64,000 nucleotides of DNA from Alkalithermobacter thermoalcaliphilus JW-YL-7 = DSM 7308 (GCA_001584565.1 LSFY01000001.1:358001-422000); one strand, 5' to 3'; positions 1 to 8,918 are shown, numbered from the stretch's first letter. Notes: generated by a model from the sequence alone, not told the origin. Program-made: numbers and translations.

Positions 1-56
1 ATATTAACAAATGTGTTATAAAAAAGATATTCATTGATGATAAATAGGAGGATGCT

Positions 57-542
57 ATGAATGAAGTTATAATATATACAGATGGGGCGTGTCTAGGAAA
101 TCCAGATGGACCTGGAGGATATGGTGCTGTTTTAGTTTGTAAAATAGGAGATAAAGAGTATAAAAAAGAAATATCTGGTGGATTTGATAAAACAACAAAT
201 AATAGAATGGAGCTTATGGCGGCGATAGTAGCTTTAGAAGCTCTAAAAAAGCCTTGCAATGTAATACTATATTCGGATTCAAAATATATTGTCGATGCTA
301 TAAATCTTGGATGGGTAAAAAAATGGAAAGAAAATTCGTGGTATAAAGATGCAAAGAAGAAGGAGAAAGCTAAGAATGTAGATCTTTGGAAAAGATTATT
401 AAATGTAATTAGTAAACATAATGTCAAATTTGAATGGGTAAAAGGCCATGCTGGGAATTGGGGAAATGAGACATGCGATAGATTAGCAAAAGAGGCAGCA
501 CTTGGCGACAATTTACCTTTAGATGTAAGGCATGATACCTAG
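57..542 (+). CDS. rnhA: Ribonuclease HI
   Basis: Endonuclease that degrades the RNA strand of RNA-DNA hybrids (Okazaki primers, R-loops) in the cytoplasm. The 161-residue protein has the RNase H fold signature: [10 protein letters not shown] at the N-terminus (first Asp), NNRMEL (Glu), YSDSKY (second Asp) and [10 protein letters not shown] (last Asp), which together make the two-metal DEDD active site. Length is typical for bacterial RnhA. The start follows a good Shine-Dalgarno (taggagga, about 6 nt upstream). It stands alone, is followed by a terminator, and converges with the GntR gene. No N-terminal hybrid-binding domain is present, so this is type HI rather than the bifunctional form. 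Confidence 0.95.
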   Translation: MNEVIIYTDGACLGNPDGPGGYGAVLVCKIGDKEYKKEISGGFDKTTNNRMELMAAIVALEALKKPCNVILYSDSKYIVDAINLGWVKKWKENSWYKDAKKKEKAKNVDLWKRLLNVISKHNVKFEWVKGHAGNWGNETCDRLAKEAALGDNLPLDVRHDT

Positions 543-574
543 ATGACAATATATTTATCATCTAGGTTCTTTTC
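538..574 (+). terminator. Rho-independent terminator of rnhA
   Basis: Nine-bp perfect stem cctagatga / tcatctagg with an 11-nt loop followed by ttctttt. It overlaps the last codons of rnhA. The T-run exists only on the + strand, so it serves rnhA and not the convergent GntR gene. Confidence 0.8.
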
Positions 575-1278
575 GCTATAAGTGTAAACTTATATTCATC
601 ACTTTTGAAATAAAGTTCTGTATATTCAAATATTGTATTGTCTTCTAGTGTAGAGAACAGCTTGACTTTAAGGATTGGAATGTATTCTTTAAGATTAAAT
701 AGTTCCTTTAGTTTGTCATTACATGTTATAGGAATTATTTCTTGAAAACTTTCCTTTATTTTCAGTTTTTTTTCTTTCTCAACATATTCATATTTAGATG
801 AAAGCATAACTTCGTATGAAAGATCAGAAAAGATATTTACTGGAAGATATGTATTTTCTAAAACTACAGGCACATTATCTATGAACCTTAACCTGCTTAC
901 GAAGAAAGTTTTTTCATTTTCTTTTAGTTTAAGAATTTTTCTAATGTTTTCGTCTGGTTTTATCATTTTAAATTCTAAAATTTTATTTACGGGAGTTTTA
1001 TTGAACTTTCTCATTTCTTCTGTAAAACCTTGAAGATTGTATATGTTGTGCTCTATCTTAGATTCTTTAACATATGTTCCACTTCCTTGGATTTTATACA
1101 AAAGCCCTTCACTTACTAGTGTATCTATTGCTTGTCTTATTGTCACTCTACTTACGTTATACATTTGAGAAAGTTTAATTTCAGAAGGAATAGCCTCTCC
1201 TGAACTGAGATTTTCTTTGATTATTTCTTGTTTTATCTTGTTTGCAATTTGCTTATAAAGTGGAGATGAATTTTTCAT
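562..1278 (-). CDS. GntR-family transcriptional regulator with UTRA domain (HutC type)
   Basis: 238 residues: N-terminal winged helix-turn-helix (about 1-72; LSQMYNVSRVTIRQAIDTL is the recognition region) and a C-terminal UTRA ligand-binding domain (about 90-235, ending EYTELYFKSDEYKF). This is the usual architecture of HutC/FarR regulators that sense sugars, amino acids or other small molecules. The start has a strong SD (aggagg) on the minus strand. It is divergent from the lysine-riboswitch transporter, with about 90 bp between its start and that promoter, so it could also bind there, but no operator was recognised. The ligand cannot be predicted. Confidence 0.88.
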   Translation of the reverse strand: MKNSSPLYKQIANKIKQEIIKENLSSGEAIPSEIKLSQMYNVSRVTIRQAIDTLVSEGLLYKIQGSGTYVKESKIEHNIYNLQGFTEEMRKFNKTPVNKILEFKMIKPDENIRKILKLKENEKTFFVSRLRFIDNVPVVLENTYLPVNIFSDLSYEVMLSSKYEYVEKEKKLKIKESFQEIIPITCNDKLKELFNLKEYIPILKVKLFSTLEDNTIFEYTELYFKSDEYKFTLIAKRT

Positions 1279-1368
1279 ATTAGTTTTCCTCCTATTATTT
1301 TGCTACAAAATAAGGATAATCTAATTATTTACTTTTTTCAACTACGAATATATTATTGAGAATTTATA

Positions 1369-1397
1369 TTGACATATACAATTGAGTGTTATAAAAT
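1369..1397 (+). promoter_or_regulatory. Sigma-A promoter for the lysine riboswitch transcript
   Basis: TTGACA (1369-1374), 17-bp spacer, TAAAAT (1392-1397), located about 50 bp upstream of the aptamer. The rest of the 1279-1445 gap holds the SD of the divergent GntR gene and a hairpin (1429-1451) next to the aptamer. Confidence 0.75.
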
Positions 1398-1445
1398 ATT
1401 TAACATATTAATGCACAATTTAATAGTGCCTCATCTCAAGAAGGG

Positions 1446-1624
1446 GTGAGGTAGAGGTGCGGGTATTATGAGTAGTTTAAAGGAGATTGCAAGTCGATGA
1501 GTTTAAATGAAAGGAAGACCGCCGAAGTATATAGTTCTTGCAAAACTATATGCTGGGTCTACATCGAATAGGTGTAGAACTGTCATTTAAGCTTACCCGG
1601 AGCTTAAATGGAGAGCTATCTTAC
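1446..1624 (+). promoter_or_regulatory. Lysine riboswitch (L-box)
   Basis: The core follows the L-box consensus: tagaggtgcgggt at the 5' side, aaggagattgca, the gaaggaagaccgccgaag junction segment, a stem with the loop tgctgggtc, and gagagctatc at the 3' side. P1 forms between gtgaggtag (1446-1454) and ctatcttac (1616-1624). Downstream, cctttatgct (1646-1655) can pair with agcatctaagg (1670-1680), an alternative to the terminator stem, so an OFF switch by transcription termination is likely. It controls the NhaC-type gene that follows, which argues for lysine as the substrate. Confidence 0.92.
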
Positions 1625-1670
1625 TTTAGGGGAAAGAGAGGGGTGCCTTTATGCTGATGACAGGATAATA

Positions 1671-1700
1671 GCATCTAAGGACAACCTTAGATGTTTTTTA
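1671..1700 (+). terminator. Riboswitch expression-platform terminator
   Basis: Perfect stem atctaagg / ccttagat followed by gtttttta, between the lysine aptamer and the transporter gene. Its 5' arm is also the target of the proposed antiterminator segment at 1646-1655. Confidence 0.85.
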
Positions 1701-1755
1701 TTACTCATTTTATTTTACGGAATATTCAAAATTTTATAACAGGAGGCAGAAAAAT

Positions 1756-3156
1756 ATGGATAATACAAAAAGAGTAAGTTTAACTATGGCAATAATTCCT
1801 ATACTTAGTTTAATAATATTTTTATCAGTAGCTGTATTTAAATACGATGCATCTCCTCATATTCCATTAATTGCAGCATCTGTAGTTGCATCTTTGATTG
1901 CTATAAAGATAGGATATAAATGGAGTGAGATAGAAGAAGGAATACTTAAAAGTTTAAACATGGGTATGCAAGCAATGCTAATACTTATGATTATAGGAAC
2001 TATAATAGGGACATGGATACTAAGTGGAGTAGTTCCAACGATGATATTTTATGGACTTAATATGTTATCGCCATCTATATTTTTAGTTGCAACAACTATT
2101 ATTTGTTCTATAGTATCTTTAGCAACTGGTTCTTCTTGGACTACAGCAGGAACAGTTGGTATAGCACTTTTAGGAGTAGGACAAGGTCTTAATATACCAC
2201 CTTATATAGTAGCAGGAGCTATTATTTCAGGAGCTTATTTTGGAGATAAAATGTCCCCGTTATCAGATACTACAAACCTTGCTCCAGCAATGTCAGGTGC
2301 TTCTTTATTTGATCACATAAGACATATGGCATATACTACTATACCAGCATATATAATTGCTTTGATTTTATATGGTATTATAGGACTTAGATATTCAGGA
2401 GGAAATGTTGATCCGCAGTCGATAAATATTATATTAGACACTTTAAAATCTAGCTTTAATATAAATCCTATACTTTTACTTCCACCAGCTCTTGTTATTA
2501 TGCTTGTAATATTTAAAGTCCCTGCTATACCTGGTCTTGTAGGGGGAGCAGTTATAGGTGGAGTATTTGCAGCATTATTTCAAGGAGCGAGTTTAAGTGA
2601 GATAATAGAGGTTGCTCACTATGGGTTTGTATCTGAGACAGGAGTTGAACTTGTGGATAGTCTTCTAAGTCGTGGAGGACTTGACAGTATGATGTGGACT
2701 GTATCTTTAATAATAACAGCACTTAGTTTTGGTGGAATACTAGAAAGTACAGGTATGTTACAAGTTATTGCTCAGAGCGTACTAAAATTTGCATCTACAA
2801 CAGGATCACTTATCTTAGTTACAATACTATCAGCAATATTTACGAATTTAGTTACAGGAGATCAATACTTAGCAATAGTTGTTCCAGGGAGAATGTACAA
2901 GGAAAGTTACGAAAAGAAAAAATTACATCCTAAAAATCTATCAAGAACTTTAGAGGATGCAGGAACACTAACATCTTCGTTAATTCCTTGGAATACATGT
3001 GGAGCTTATATGTGGACTACATTAGGAGTGCATCCATTTGCATATCTTCCTTATGCATTTTTAAATATATTAAATCCTTTAATAGCAATAATTTATGGAT
3101 ATACAGGATTTACGATAGAATATATAGATGAAAATGTTCAAGCTCAAGAGGTCTAA
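1756..3156 (+). CDS. NhaC-family antiporter, likely lysine transporter (LysW type)
   Basis: 466-residue polytopic membrane protein with about 11-12 hydrophobic segments. Motifs typical of the NhaC family include ATGSSWTTAGTVGIALLG and SGAYFGDKMSPLSDTTNLAP in the middle and NLVTGDQYLAIVVPGRMY and EDAGTLTSSLIPWNTCGAY near the C-terminus. The family contains Na+/H+ antiporters and malate/lactate or amino-acid exchangers. The lysine riboswitch directly upstream indicates lysine uptake; this pairing is known as LysW in other Firmicutes. The SD is aggagg, about 10 nt before ATG. A single-gene unit ending in a terminator. The function as lysine carrier is inferred from regulation, not from the protein sequence. 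Confidence 0.87.
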   Translation: MDNTKRVSLTMAIIPILSLIIFLSVAVFKYDASPHIPLIAASVVASLIAIKIGYKWSEIEEGILKSLNMGMQAMLILMIIGTIIGTWILSGVVPTMIFYGLNMLSPSIFLVATTIICSIVSLATGSSWTTAGTVGIALLGVGQGLNIPPYIVAGAIISGAYFGDKMSPLSDTTNLAPAMSGASLFDHIRHMAYTTIPAYIIALILYGIIGLRYSGGNVDPQSINIILDTLKSSFNINPILLLPPALVIMLVIFKVPAIPGLVGGAVIGGVFAALFQGASLSEIIEVAHYGFVSETGVELVDSLLSRGGLDSMMWTVSLIITALSFGGILESTGMLQVIAQSVLKFASTTGSLILVTILSAIFTNLVTGDQYLAIVVPGRMYKESYEKKKLHPKNLSRTLEDAGTLTSSLIPWNTCGAYMWTTLGVHPFAYLPYAFLNILNPLIAIIYGYTGFTIEYIDENVQAQEV

Positions 3157-3188
3157 AATAATCAGGAAAATTCCCTGATTATTTTTTT
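3156..3188 (+). terminator. Rho-independent terminator after the lysine transporter
   Basis: Eleven-bp stem aaataatcagg / cctgattattt followed by a run of T, beginning at the stop codon. Confidence 0.85.
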
Positions 3189-3235
3189 ATCTTTTTTACA
3201 CGAACATTCATAAGATAGTTAAAGGAGGTGATTTG

Positions 3236-6200
3236 GTGAGTTTTGAAGTGATAGTAAAATATCATTCGGATTTAACAAGATTAGAAGATGAACTAGAAGT
3301 TGAAGTTGAGATATTAAATGAAAAATTTGCTATATTAACTTTGTTAGATGAATCTATTATAGATAGATTACTAGAGTATGAACAAATAGAGTATATAGAA
3401 AGGCCTTTTATATTAGGGCCTAGTTTAACTAGTTTTCAAGCAAGTGGAATAGACCTTTTCAAAGTAAGAACTGATCTTTCGGGAGAAGGGGTACTTATAG
3501 GAATTATAGATTCTGGAGTTGATTTTAGGCACCCTCTATTTATAAACCAAGATGGAACTAGCAAAATAATAAGAATATGGGATCAAACAAGAGAAGGAAA
3601 CCCTCCGGAAGGATTCAAAGGAGGATATGAATACACTAAGGAAGATATAGATAATGCTTTAAAAGGAGAAGAGATACCTTTTTTTGATAATATAGGTCAC
3701 GGAACTCATGTAGCAGGAATAGCTTCTACAATAGCCCCTAATGCTCAGATTGTAGTTGTAAAAGTGGGAGTTAGAGGGCTTGAGTCATTTGGACGAAGTA
3801 CTGAATTTATGAGGGCTATAAAGTACTTAATAGATGTATCAACAGAGCTTAATAAACCATTAGTTATAAATATAAGTTATGGGAGTAATGAAGGGCCAAA
3901 GGATGGAAGTACGTTATTTGAGCAATATATAGATGACATGTCTTTAAGAGGAAGAACTCTTGTAGTAGTAGCTTCTGGGAATGAAGGAGATAAATCTAAA
4001 CATAGGCACTTAAGACTTTTAAATAATATGGTAAGGCCTGTAGAATTTTCAGTTGGATCAGGAGAAGATGAAATAACCGTAGAAATATGGAAAAAATTTT
4101 CAGATGATTTTAGTATATCTATAATAAATCCATCAGGAGTGAGAACACAAAAAATAGATAGAAATTCAGGAGTTGTAGATATTAATTTAGGGAATACAAA
4201 TGTAACTGCATTTTTTTCTAGTGCTACTCCATATTCATTAAATGAAAGAGCGGTAGTGATTTTAAGAGGTGATAATTTTATACAACCAGGAATATGGAGT
4301 ATAGAATTTGAATCTCAAAATATAGTAGAAGGAGATGTAAATATATACCTTCCAATATCAGAAAGATTAAGTCCTGATACAAAATTTTTAGATCCTACTG
4401 TAATAAGAACTATTACAACACCTGCAACTTCTTCTAGAGCATTATCTGTTGGAAGTTATAATCACAGTATAAATGCTATTTCTTCTTTTTCAGGAAGAGG
4501 AGATAGAAGATTAAAAGTTATAAAGCCAGATATTGTTGCGCCTGGAGAAAATATAGTATCAAGTTTGCCTTTTGGTGGATTTGGAGCATTATCTGGAACT
4601 AGTATGGCTGCTCCTCATGTTACTGGAAGTGCAGCACTTTTGATGCAGTGGGGTATTGTAGATGGAAATGACCCTTTTTTATATGGGCAAAGGCTAAAGG
4701 CTATGTTATTAAGAGAAGCAAGAAGAGATATAGGTTTTATAAATTATCCTGATGAAGCTTGGGGGTATGGTAAATTGGATCTGAGTAGAATTAATACAAG
4801 GACTTTAAATGAAACTTATAGAAAAGAAAATACACAAGAGTTTATAATTATGTATGAAGGAGACATAATATCAGCGTTAAATGAAAAAGGAATAGATAAA
4901 GTACAAATAATAGATAGAAAATATGCAATAGTATATTTAGATGGATTAGATGTATCTATACTAAATACAATACCTGAAGTAACTTATTACAAAAGGCCAT
5001 TTAGAATGGTTCCTTTAATAGATACGAGTGTAGATAAAGTAGGAGGAACTTTTTTTCATAATCATCCTTATATACCATTAACGGGTAGAGGGATTTTGGT
5101 CGCTATAATAGATTCAGGAATAGATTATACTCATCCAGATTTTATATATGAAGATGGAACTTCAAAAATAGTTAGTATATGGGATCAAACACTTGAGGGA
5201 AACCCACTAGATGGATTTATATTCGGAAAAGAGTTTACGAATGAGCAAATAAATGAAGCGCTTTTTACAAATGAGCGTTTAGATCATAGAGATGATACTT
5301 GGCATGGAACAATGCTTGCTGGAATAATAGGGGGAAGAGGAGGACTGAATAGCAATTATGTAGGAGTTGCTCCAGATAGTGAATTCATAGTTGTAAAATT
5401 AAGAGATCAAGGTGGATACTATAAGTCATCAGATCTTATGTTAGGGATAAAATATGCATACGAAGTAGCTAGAAGAATGAGAATGCCTTTAGTTTTTAAT
5501 ATTTCTTTAGGAACTAATGAGGGAAGTCATGATGGAATGAGTATACTTGAAAATTATATATATGAAATAAGTAGAGACAGAGGTATGATATTTGTTGCAG
5601 CAGCAGGTAATGAAGCAGACAAAATGACAAAACTATCAGGAATTTTCAATAATACAGGAGAAATTCAGGATGTTGAGATAATAGTAGGACCTAATCAAAG
5701 GCAATTAGATGTTATGATATGGGCAAGAAAGCCAGATAAGGTTTCTGTTTCGATGGTTTCTCCTACTGGAGAATTTGTAGAGAAAATTCCAGCTAAGCTA
5801 GGAGAAGAAGAATTTGTAAGATTTATATTAGAAGATACATCAGCTTTAGTTAGATATAGGTATCCAGAAGAATTAACTGGAGATACACTTATAGAAATAC
5901 ATTTTGATGATATAAAGCCTGGAAATTGGATAGTAAGGCTTCATGGGGATAATATAGTCGATGGTAGGTATAATGTTTATTTGCCTAATAAATCATTACT
6001 TAGCGAGCAAACTAGGCTTTTAAGAGCAGATCCATTAGGAACTATTGTAACGCCAGCAACTGCAGAAAGTGTTATAACTGTTGGAGCATATAACCATATA
6101 GATAATAGCTTATATAGAGCATCATCAAGAGGGCCTACAAGAGATGATAAGATAAAGCCAGACTTAGTTGCGCCAGGTGTAAATATAACTTCTACAATAC

Positions 6201-6487
6201 CAGGAGGATATGGGACTTTTACAGGAACAAGTGTTGCAGCTGCACATGTAGCAGGAGCAGTGGCTTTACTTTTAGAGTGGGGAATATTAAATAATAATGA
6301 TCCTACAATGTATATTCAAAAGGTAAAGACTTACTTGACTAGAGGAACGGAAAGAAGAGCTGGAGAAGAATATCCTAATGTATCTTGGGGATATGGAACA
6401 TTAAATCTAAGAAGAGCTTTTGAGCAGATAAGGGGAATTGAAGCTTGGATTTATCCAATTGAACTAAGAAAAGGAGAAGATGTTTAA
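3236..6487 (+). CDS. cspBA: Germination protease CspBA (fused subtilisin-like CspB and CspA)
   Basis: About 1083 residues with two complete subtilase (S8) units, each preceded by a short prodomain. Residue numbers count from the TTG at 3233. Unit 1: Asp93 (GIIDSGVD), His156 (GHGTHVAG), oxyanion Asn250 (ASGNEG), Ser457 (SGTSMAAPHVTG). The second prodomain lies at about 535-600. Unit 2: Asp627 (AIIDSGID), His691 (WHGTMLAG), Asn793 (AAGNEA), Ser1000 (TGTSVAAAHVAG). Csp proteases cleave pro-SleC during spore germination. In the Clostridioides difficile fusion the CspA half is a pseudoprotease, whereas here both triads are present. The GTG at 3236 is preferred over the TTG at 3233 because of its distance from the SD aaaggagg. 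No cspC lies in the window. Forespore or mother-cell sigma control is expected but no certain promoter was recognised. Confidence 0.93.
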   Translation: MSFEVIVKYHSDLTRLEDELEVEVEILNEKFAILTLLDESIIDRLLEYEQIEYIERPFILGPSLTSFQASGIDLFKVRTDLSGEGVLIGIIDSGVDFRHPLFINQDGTSKIIRIWDQTREGNPPEGFKGGYEYTKEDIDNALKGEEIPFFDNIGHGTHVAGIASTIAPNAQIVVVKVGVRGLESFGRSTEFMRAIKYLIDVSTELNKPLVINISYGSNEGPKDGSTLFEQYIDDMSLRGRTLVVVASGNEGDKSKHRHLRLLNNMVRPVEFSVGSGEDEITVEIWKKFSDDFSISIINPSGVRTQKIDRNSGVVDINLGNTNVTAFFSSATPYSLNERAVVILRGDNFIQPGIWSIEFESQNIVEGDVNIYLPISERLSPDTKFLDPTVIRTITTPATSSRALSVGSYNHSINAISSFSGRGDRRLKVIKPDIVAPGENIVSSLPFGGFGALSGTSMAAPHVTGSAALLMQWGIVDGNDPFLYGQRLKAMLLREARRDIGFINYPDEAWGYGKLDLSRINTRTLNETYRKENTQEFIIMYEGDIISALNEKGIDKVQIIDRKYAIVYLDGLDVSILNTIPEVTYYKRPFRMVPLIDTSVDKVGGTFFHNHPYIPLTGRGILVAIIDSGIDYTHPDFIYEDGTSKIVSIWDQTLEGNPLDGFIFGKEFTNEQINEALFTNERLDHRDDTWHGTMLAGIIGGRGGLNSNYVGVAPDSEFIVVKLRDQGGYYKSSDLMLGIKYAYEVARRMRMPLVFNISLGTNEGSHDGMSILENYIYEISRDRGMIFVAAAGNEADKMTKLSGIFNNTGEIQDVEIIVGPNQRQLDVMIWARKPDKVSVSMVSPTGEFVEKIPAKLGEEEFVRFILEDTSALVRYRYPEELTGDTLIEIHFDDIKPGNWIVRLHGDNIVDGRYNVYLPNKSLLSEQTRLLRADPLGTIVTPATAESVITVGAYNHIDNSLYRASSRGPTRDDKIKPDLVAPGVNITSTIPGGYGTFTGTSVAAAHVAGAVALLLEWGILNNNDPTMYIQKVKTYLTRGTERRAGEEYPNVSWGYGTLNLRRAFEQIRGIEAWIYPIELRKGEDV

Positions 6488-6501
6488 ATCTTCTCCTTTT
6501 T
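6469..6501. terminator. Bidirectional terminator between cspBA and sleC
   Basis: Thirteen-bp perfect stem aaaaggagaagat / atcttctcctttt with a 6-nt loop; T-runs follow on both strands. It overlaps the 3' ends of both convergent genes. Confidence 0.85.
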
Positions 6502-7750
6502 AATTAAGTTCTGCTATTTTTGTTACAGCTACATAAATATCAGAAATTCTATACCATGTAGCAAAATCAACTGTTCCAGTTACAGGAAGTCTAAATACCC
6601 TTTGGAATACCCTAACAGCTTCCGCAGTTTCCTGCCCATATATTCCATCTACTCTAACAGTAGGTATTGCAGGGAAATTTCTAGCTATTCTATTTAAAAA
6701 TGTTTGTACGGTTCTCACAGGATTTCCGCTAGAGCCTATTGAAAGTGTATATCCTGGGAAAGATTGAGGAACTCCAGATACAACTTGAGCATTGCTAAAT
6801 TCAAGATTAGTTCCATAAAAATATTTTAGTATCTGATCAAAAGGCATTCCTTGATCTCCTAAGAATTTACTTCCCCATTGAGTTAGCCATCCAGGGCACT
6901 GAACTTGACTTCCATCACAGTATTGAGCAAGAAGAGGTTGCCTAGCTGAAGGTCTTCTAATATATAAATTGAATATATCATCAACTACTCTACTAATACT
7001 TTCGTATATATTTCTTCTATGAACATATTTTTGGTCAAATGCAGTTGAAGATGTTATAGTAAAATTTTTCCCTTTTCCTCTATACCATTCTGTAAATACT
7101 CTGTTTAAAGTAAATGAAATTATACAGCATATATTAGCATAAAGTGTAGGAAGCGGCCATGTGGAATATATTTCAGAAGAAGCTACATTTTTTATATAGT
7201 CTCTATATCTTACCCAGTAATTAGGAGCTGAAGGATCATCAGGGTGTCCGTCGTGAACAATTATAAATTCTGGCACTTGAGGATAATCTAAAACTACAAA
7301 TCCTGTTGGAGGTGGAATAGGCTTTGATTCTTCTTCTGGAATTTTGGGTGGATAATCTCCGTATAAAGTATTAGGTGGTATATTTATAATATCGGGTTCT
7401 TGCCTTAAAGCTCTAGTACCTTCTCGCTGGGATAGGGTAACTTGTTGAATAGCAGTAGATTCAGGAAGTATTTGAACTCCATTTACTATTACTTCTCTAT
7501 ATCCTTCGGAGATTATTTCAACTACATATTCACTGTATGGTTTAACATCAGATGGTTGTTGAGAGTATTTAAAATCAGGAGCAGGAAGAGTTATTTCCAT
7601 TGTTTGCCCTGAGATATCAGTAGGTAGATTTTGAGCAACGGTTTCTTGAGAAGGAGTGTCTTTTGTATATACATTTATTCTAGCACCTTGTATAGGGGCT
7701 TGAGTTCTTGAGTCTAAAACCTCAACTACTAACTTTCCGCGATCTGGCAT
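6500..7750 (-). CDS. sleC: Spore cortex-lytic enzyme pre-pro-SleC
   Basis: About 416 residues. The N-terminal part (LVVEVLDSRTQAPIQGARIN...) is the propeptide-like beta domain typical of SleC; the middle (about 180-310, TLYANICCIISFTLNRVF... and CPGWLTQWGSKFLGDQG) matches the SpoIID-like lytic region; the C-terminus (about 345-415, IGSSGNPVRTVQTFLNRIA ... VDGIYGQETAEAVRVFQ) is a peptidoglycan-binding domain. SleC is stored inactive in spores and is cut by Csp protease to hydrolyse cortex. The start at 7750 has the SD aaaaggagtga; the ATG at 7783 lies within the upstream gene and has no SD. It is downstream of the GH18 gene and converges with its presumed activator cspBA. Confidence 0.9.
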   Translation of the reverse strand: MPDRGKLVVEVLDSRTQAPIQGARINVYTKDTPSQETVAQNLPTDISGQTMEITLPAPDFKYSQQPSDVKPYSEYVVEIISEGYREVIVNGVQILPESTAIQQVTLSQREGTRALRQEPDIINIPPNTLYGDYPPKIPEEESKPIPPPTGFVVLDYPQVPEFIIVHDGHPDDPSAPNYWVRYRDYIKNVASSEIYSTWPLPTLYANICCIISFTLNRVFTEWYRGKGKNFTITSSTAFDQKYVHRRNIYESISRVVDDIFNLYIRRPSARQPLLAQYCDGSQVQCPGWLTQWGSKFLGDQGMPFDQILKYFYGTNLEFSNAQVVSGVPQSFPGYTLSIGSSGNPVRTVQTFLNRIARNFPAIPTVRVDGIYGQETAEAVRVFQRVFRLPVTGTVDFATWYRISDIYVAVTKIAELN

Positions 7751-7754
7751 TATA

Positions 7755-8918
7755 TCACTCCTTTTTAATGTTAAATAAATCATTTAATAAATACCAAGTA
7801 CAAGTAAGTTTAGTATCTAGCATCCAATACCCAATTCCTTTTATATTATATTCTTTTAATAGCTTTAGTTTATTGTATTGACTTAAGGCATCTTCAAAGT
7901 GAACTTCGTGAACGATGTTATTATCATCCTTATATCTAAAATAAGAACTTTTAGAATAGTTGTTCCAAAATATTCTACATTGATTATCTATAGCTAATTT
8001 ATAAGCTTGTTTTGTACTGATTATTTTACAAGTACTATCTTCAGATAGAGAAAAGTCACATCCATACATAGGAAAACCTACAAAAATATTTTCTATAGGA
8101 ATTTTTGATATAGAATATCGAATAATATCTTCTGTTAATGGAACTGGAGATACAGCCTTTAAGCTATTATTTTCGAATTTCCATCCGTAAGCCATTAAAA
8201 ATATAATATCTACATAATTTCCTAAAACTTCATAATCTATAAACTCTGACCAAGAGTTTTCGGATGTATCACTACATTTAGGGGGTACTATGCATCCTAA
8301 GATTTTGTTTCTGATTTTAAGTCTAGTTGATAATTTTTTTATAAAATCACTATAAATATCTTTATCTTCTTTACAAAGACCGTGAAAATCTAAAAAAACA
8401 CCTTTAAACCCATTGATTACACAAAAATTAAGTATATTGCCGATTAACTTATCAGGATTATTAGATAAAACATTTCTTAGTGCTTCGGTATTAAAATTGC
8501 TTTCATCAAAGTTTGTTATAACAGGAAGTGGTTTTATATAGTTTTTTTTAAGAAAAGTTAAAAACCTACCGTCGATATTGTATATTAGGTTTGCAGAATC
8601 TGTTATTTTAATATCAAATATAGGAATATAAGTTATCAAGGGGGATAATTTTTTTATATATTTGAAATGTCTTGAATAGTCATTTGAGTGTCTGAAAAAA
8701 CAGATTGTTCTCATTTTATTTTTCTTTTGATAATTTTCAGATAAAGTAGGTGAATTATCTTTATTTGACGAATAATAAGGAATTAATAGATTAATTCCAG
8801 TAACTAACTTATCAGTATAAGGAAGGTCATTTATCTTTATTAATTTTTCTAAAGGTATATTATAAAGATCACAGATACTTTGGGGAGTATCTTCGTTTTT
8901 GACAGTATATATTTCCAT
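7755..8918 (-). CDS. LysM-GH18 protein, SleL/YaaH-like, with altered catalytic site
   Basis: 387 residues: one LysM peptidoglycan-binding domain (about 2-48, IYTVKNEDTPQSICDLYNIP ... INLLIPYY), a linker, then a GH18 TIM barrel (about 70-385). SleL/YaaH enzymes are spore N-acetylglucosaminidases that act on cortex fragments during germination. The strand normally reading DFE at the active site reads GVFLDFHG here (D177, H179), so the acid/base Glu is replaced by His and hydrolysis may be lost. GFPMYGCDF and MAYGWKF are recognisable GH18 segments. Five nt separate it from sleC, so the two form an operon. SD aggaggg on the minus strand. It may be a cortex-binding partner rather than an enzyme (inference). 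Confidence 0.82.
   Translation of the reverse strand: MEIYTVKNEDTPQSICDLYNIPLEKLIKINDLPYTDKLVTGINLLIPYYSSNKDNSPTLSENYQKKNKMRTICFFRHSNDYSRHFKYIKKLSPLITYIPIFDIKITDSANLIYNIDGRFLTFLKKNYIKPLPVITNFDESNFNTEALRNVLSNNPDKLIGNILNFCVINGFKGVFLDFHGLCKEDKDIYSDFIKKLSTRLKIRNKILGCIVPPKCSDTSENSWSEFIDYEVLGNYVDIIFLMAYGWKFENNSLKAVSPVPLTEDIIRYSISKIPIENIFVGFPMYGCDFSLSEDSTCKIISTKQAYKLAIDNQCRIFWNNYSKSSYFRYKDDNNIVHEVHFEDALSQYNKLKLLKEYNIKGIGYWMLDTKLTCTWYLLNDLFNIKKE

Noticed and set aside
3195-3216. Sporulation sigma-factor promoter (CATAAGAT as -10) upstream of cspBA
   Set aside because: The -10 is only a partial match to sigma-E and no convincing -35 is at the right distance; it remains possible but unproven.
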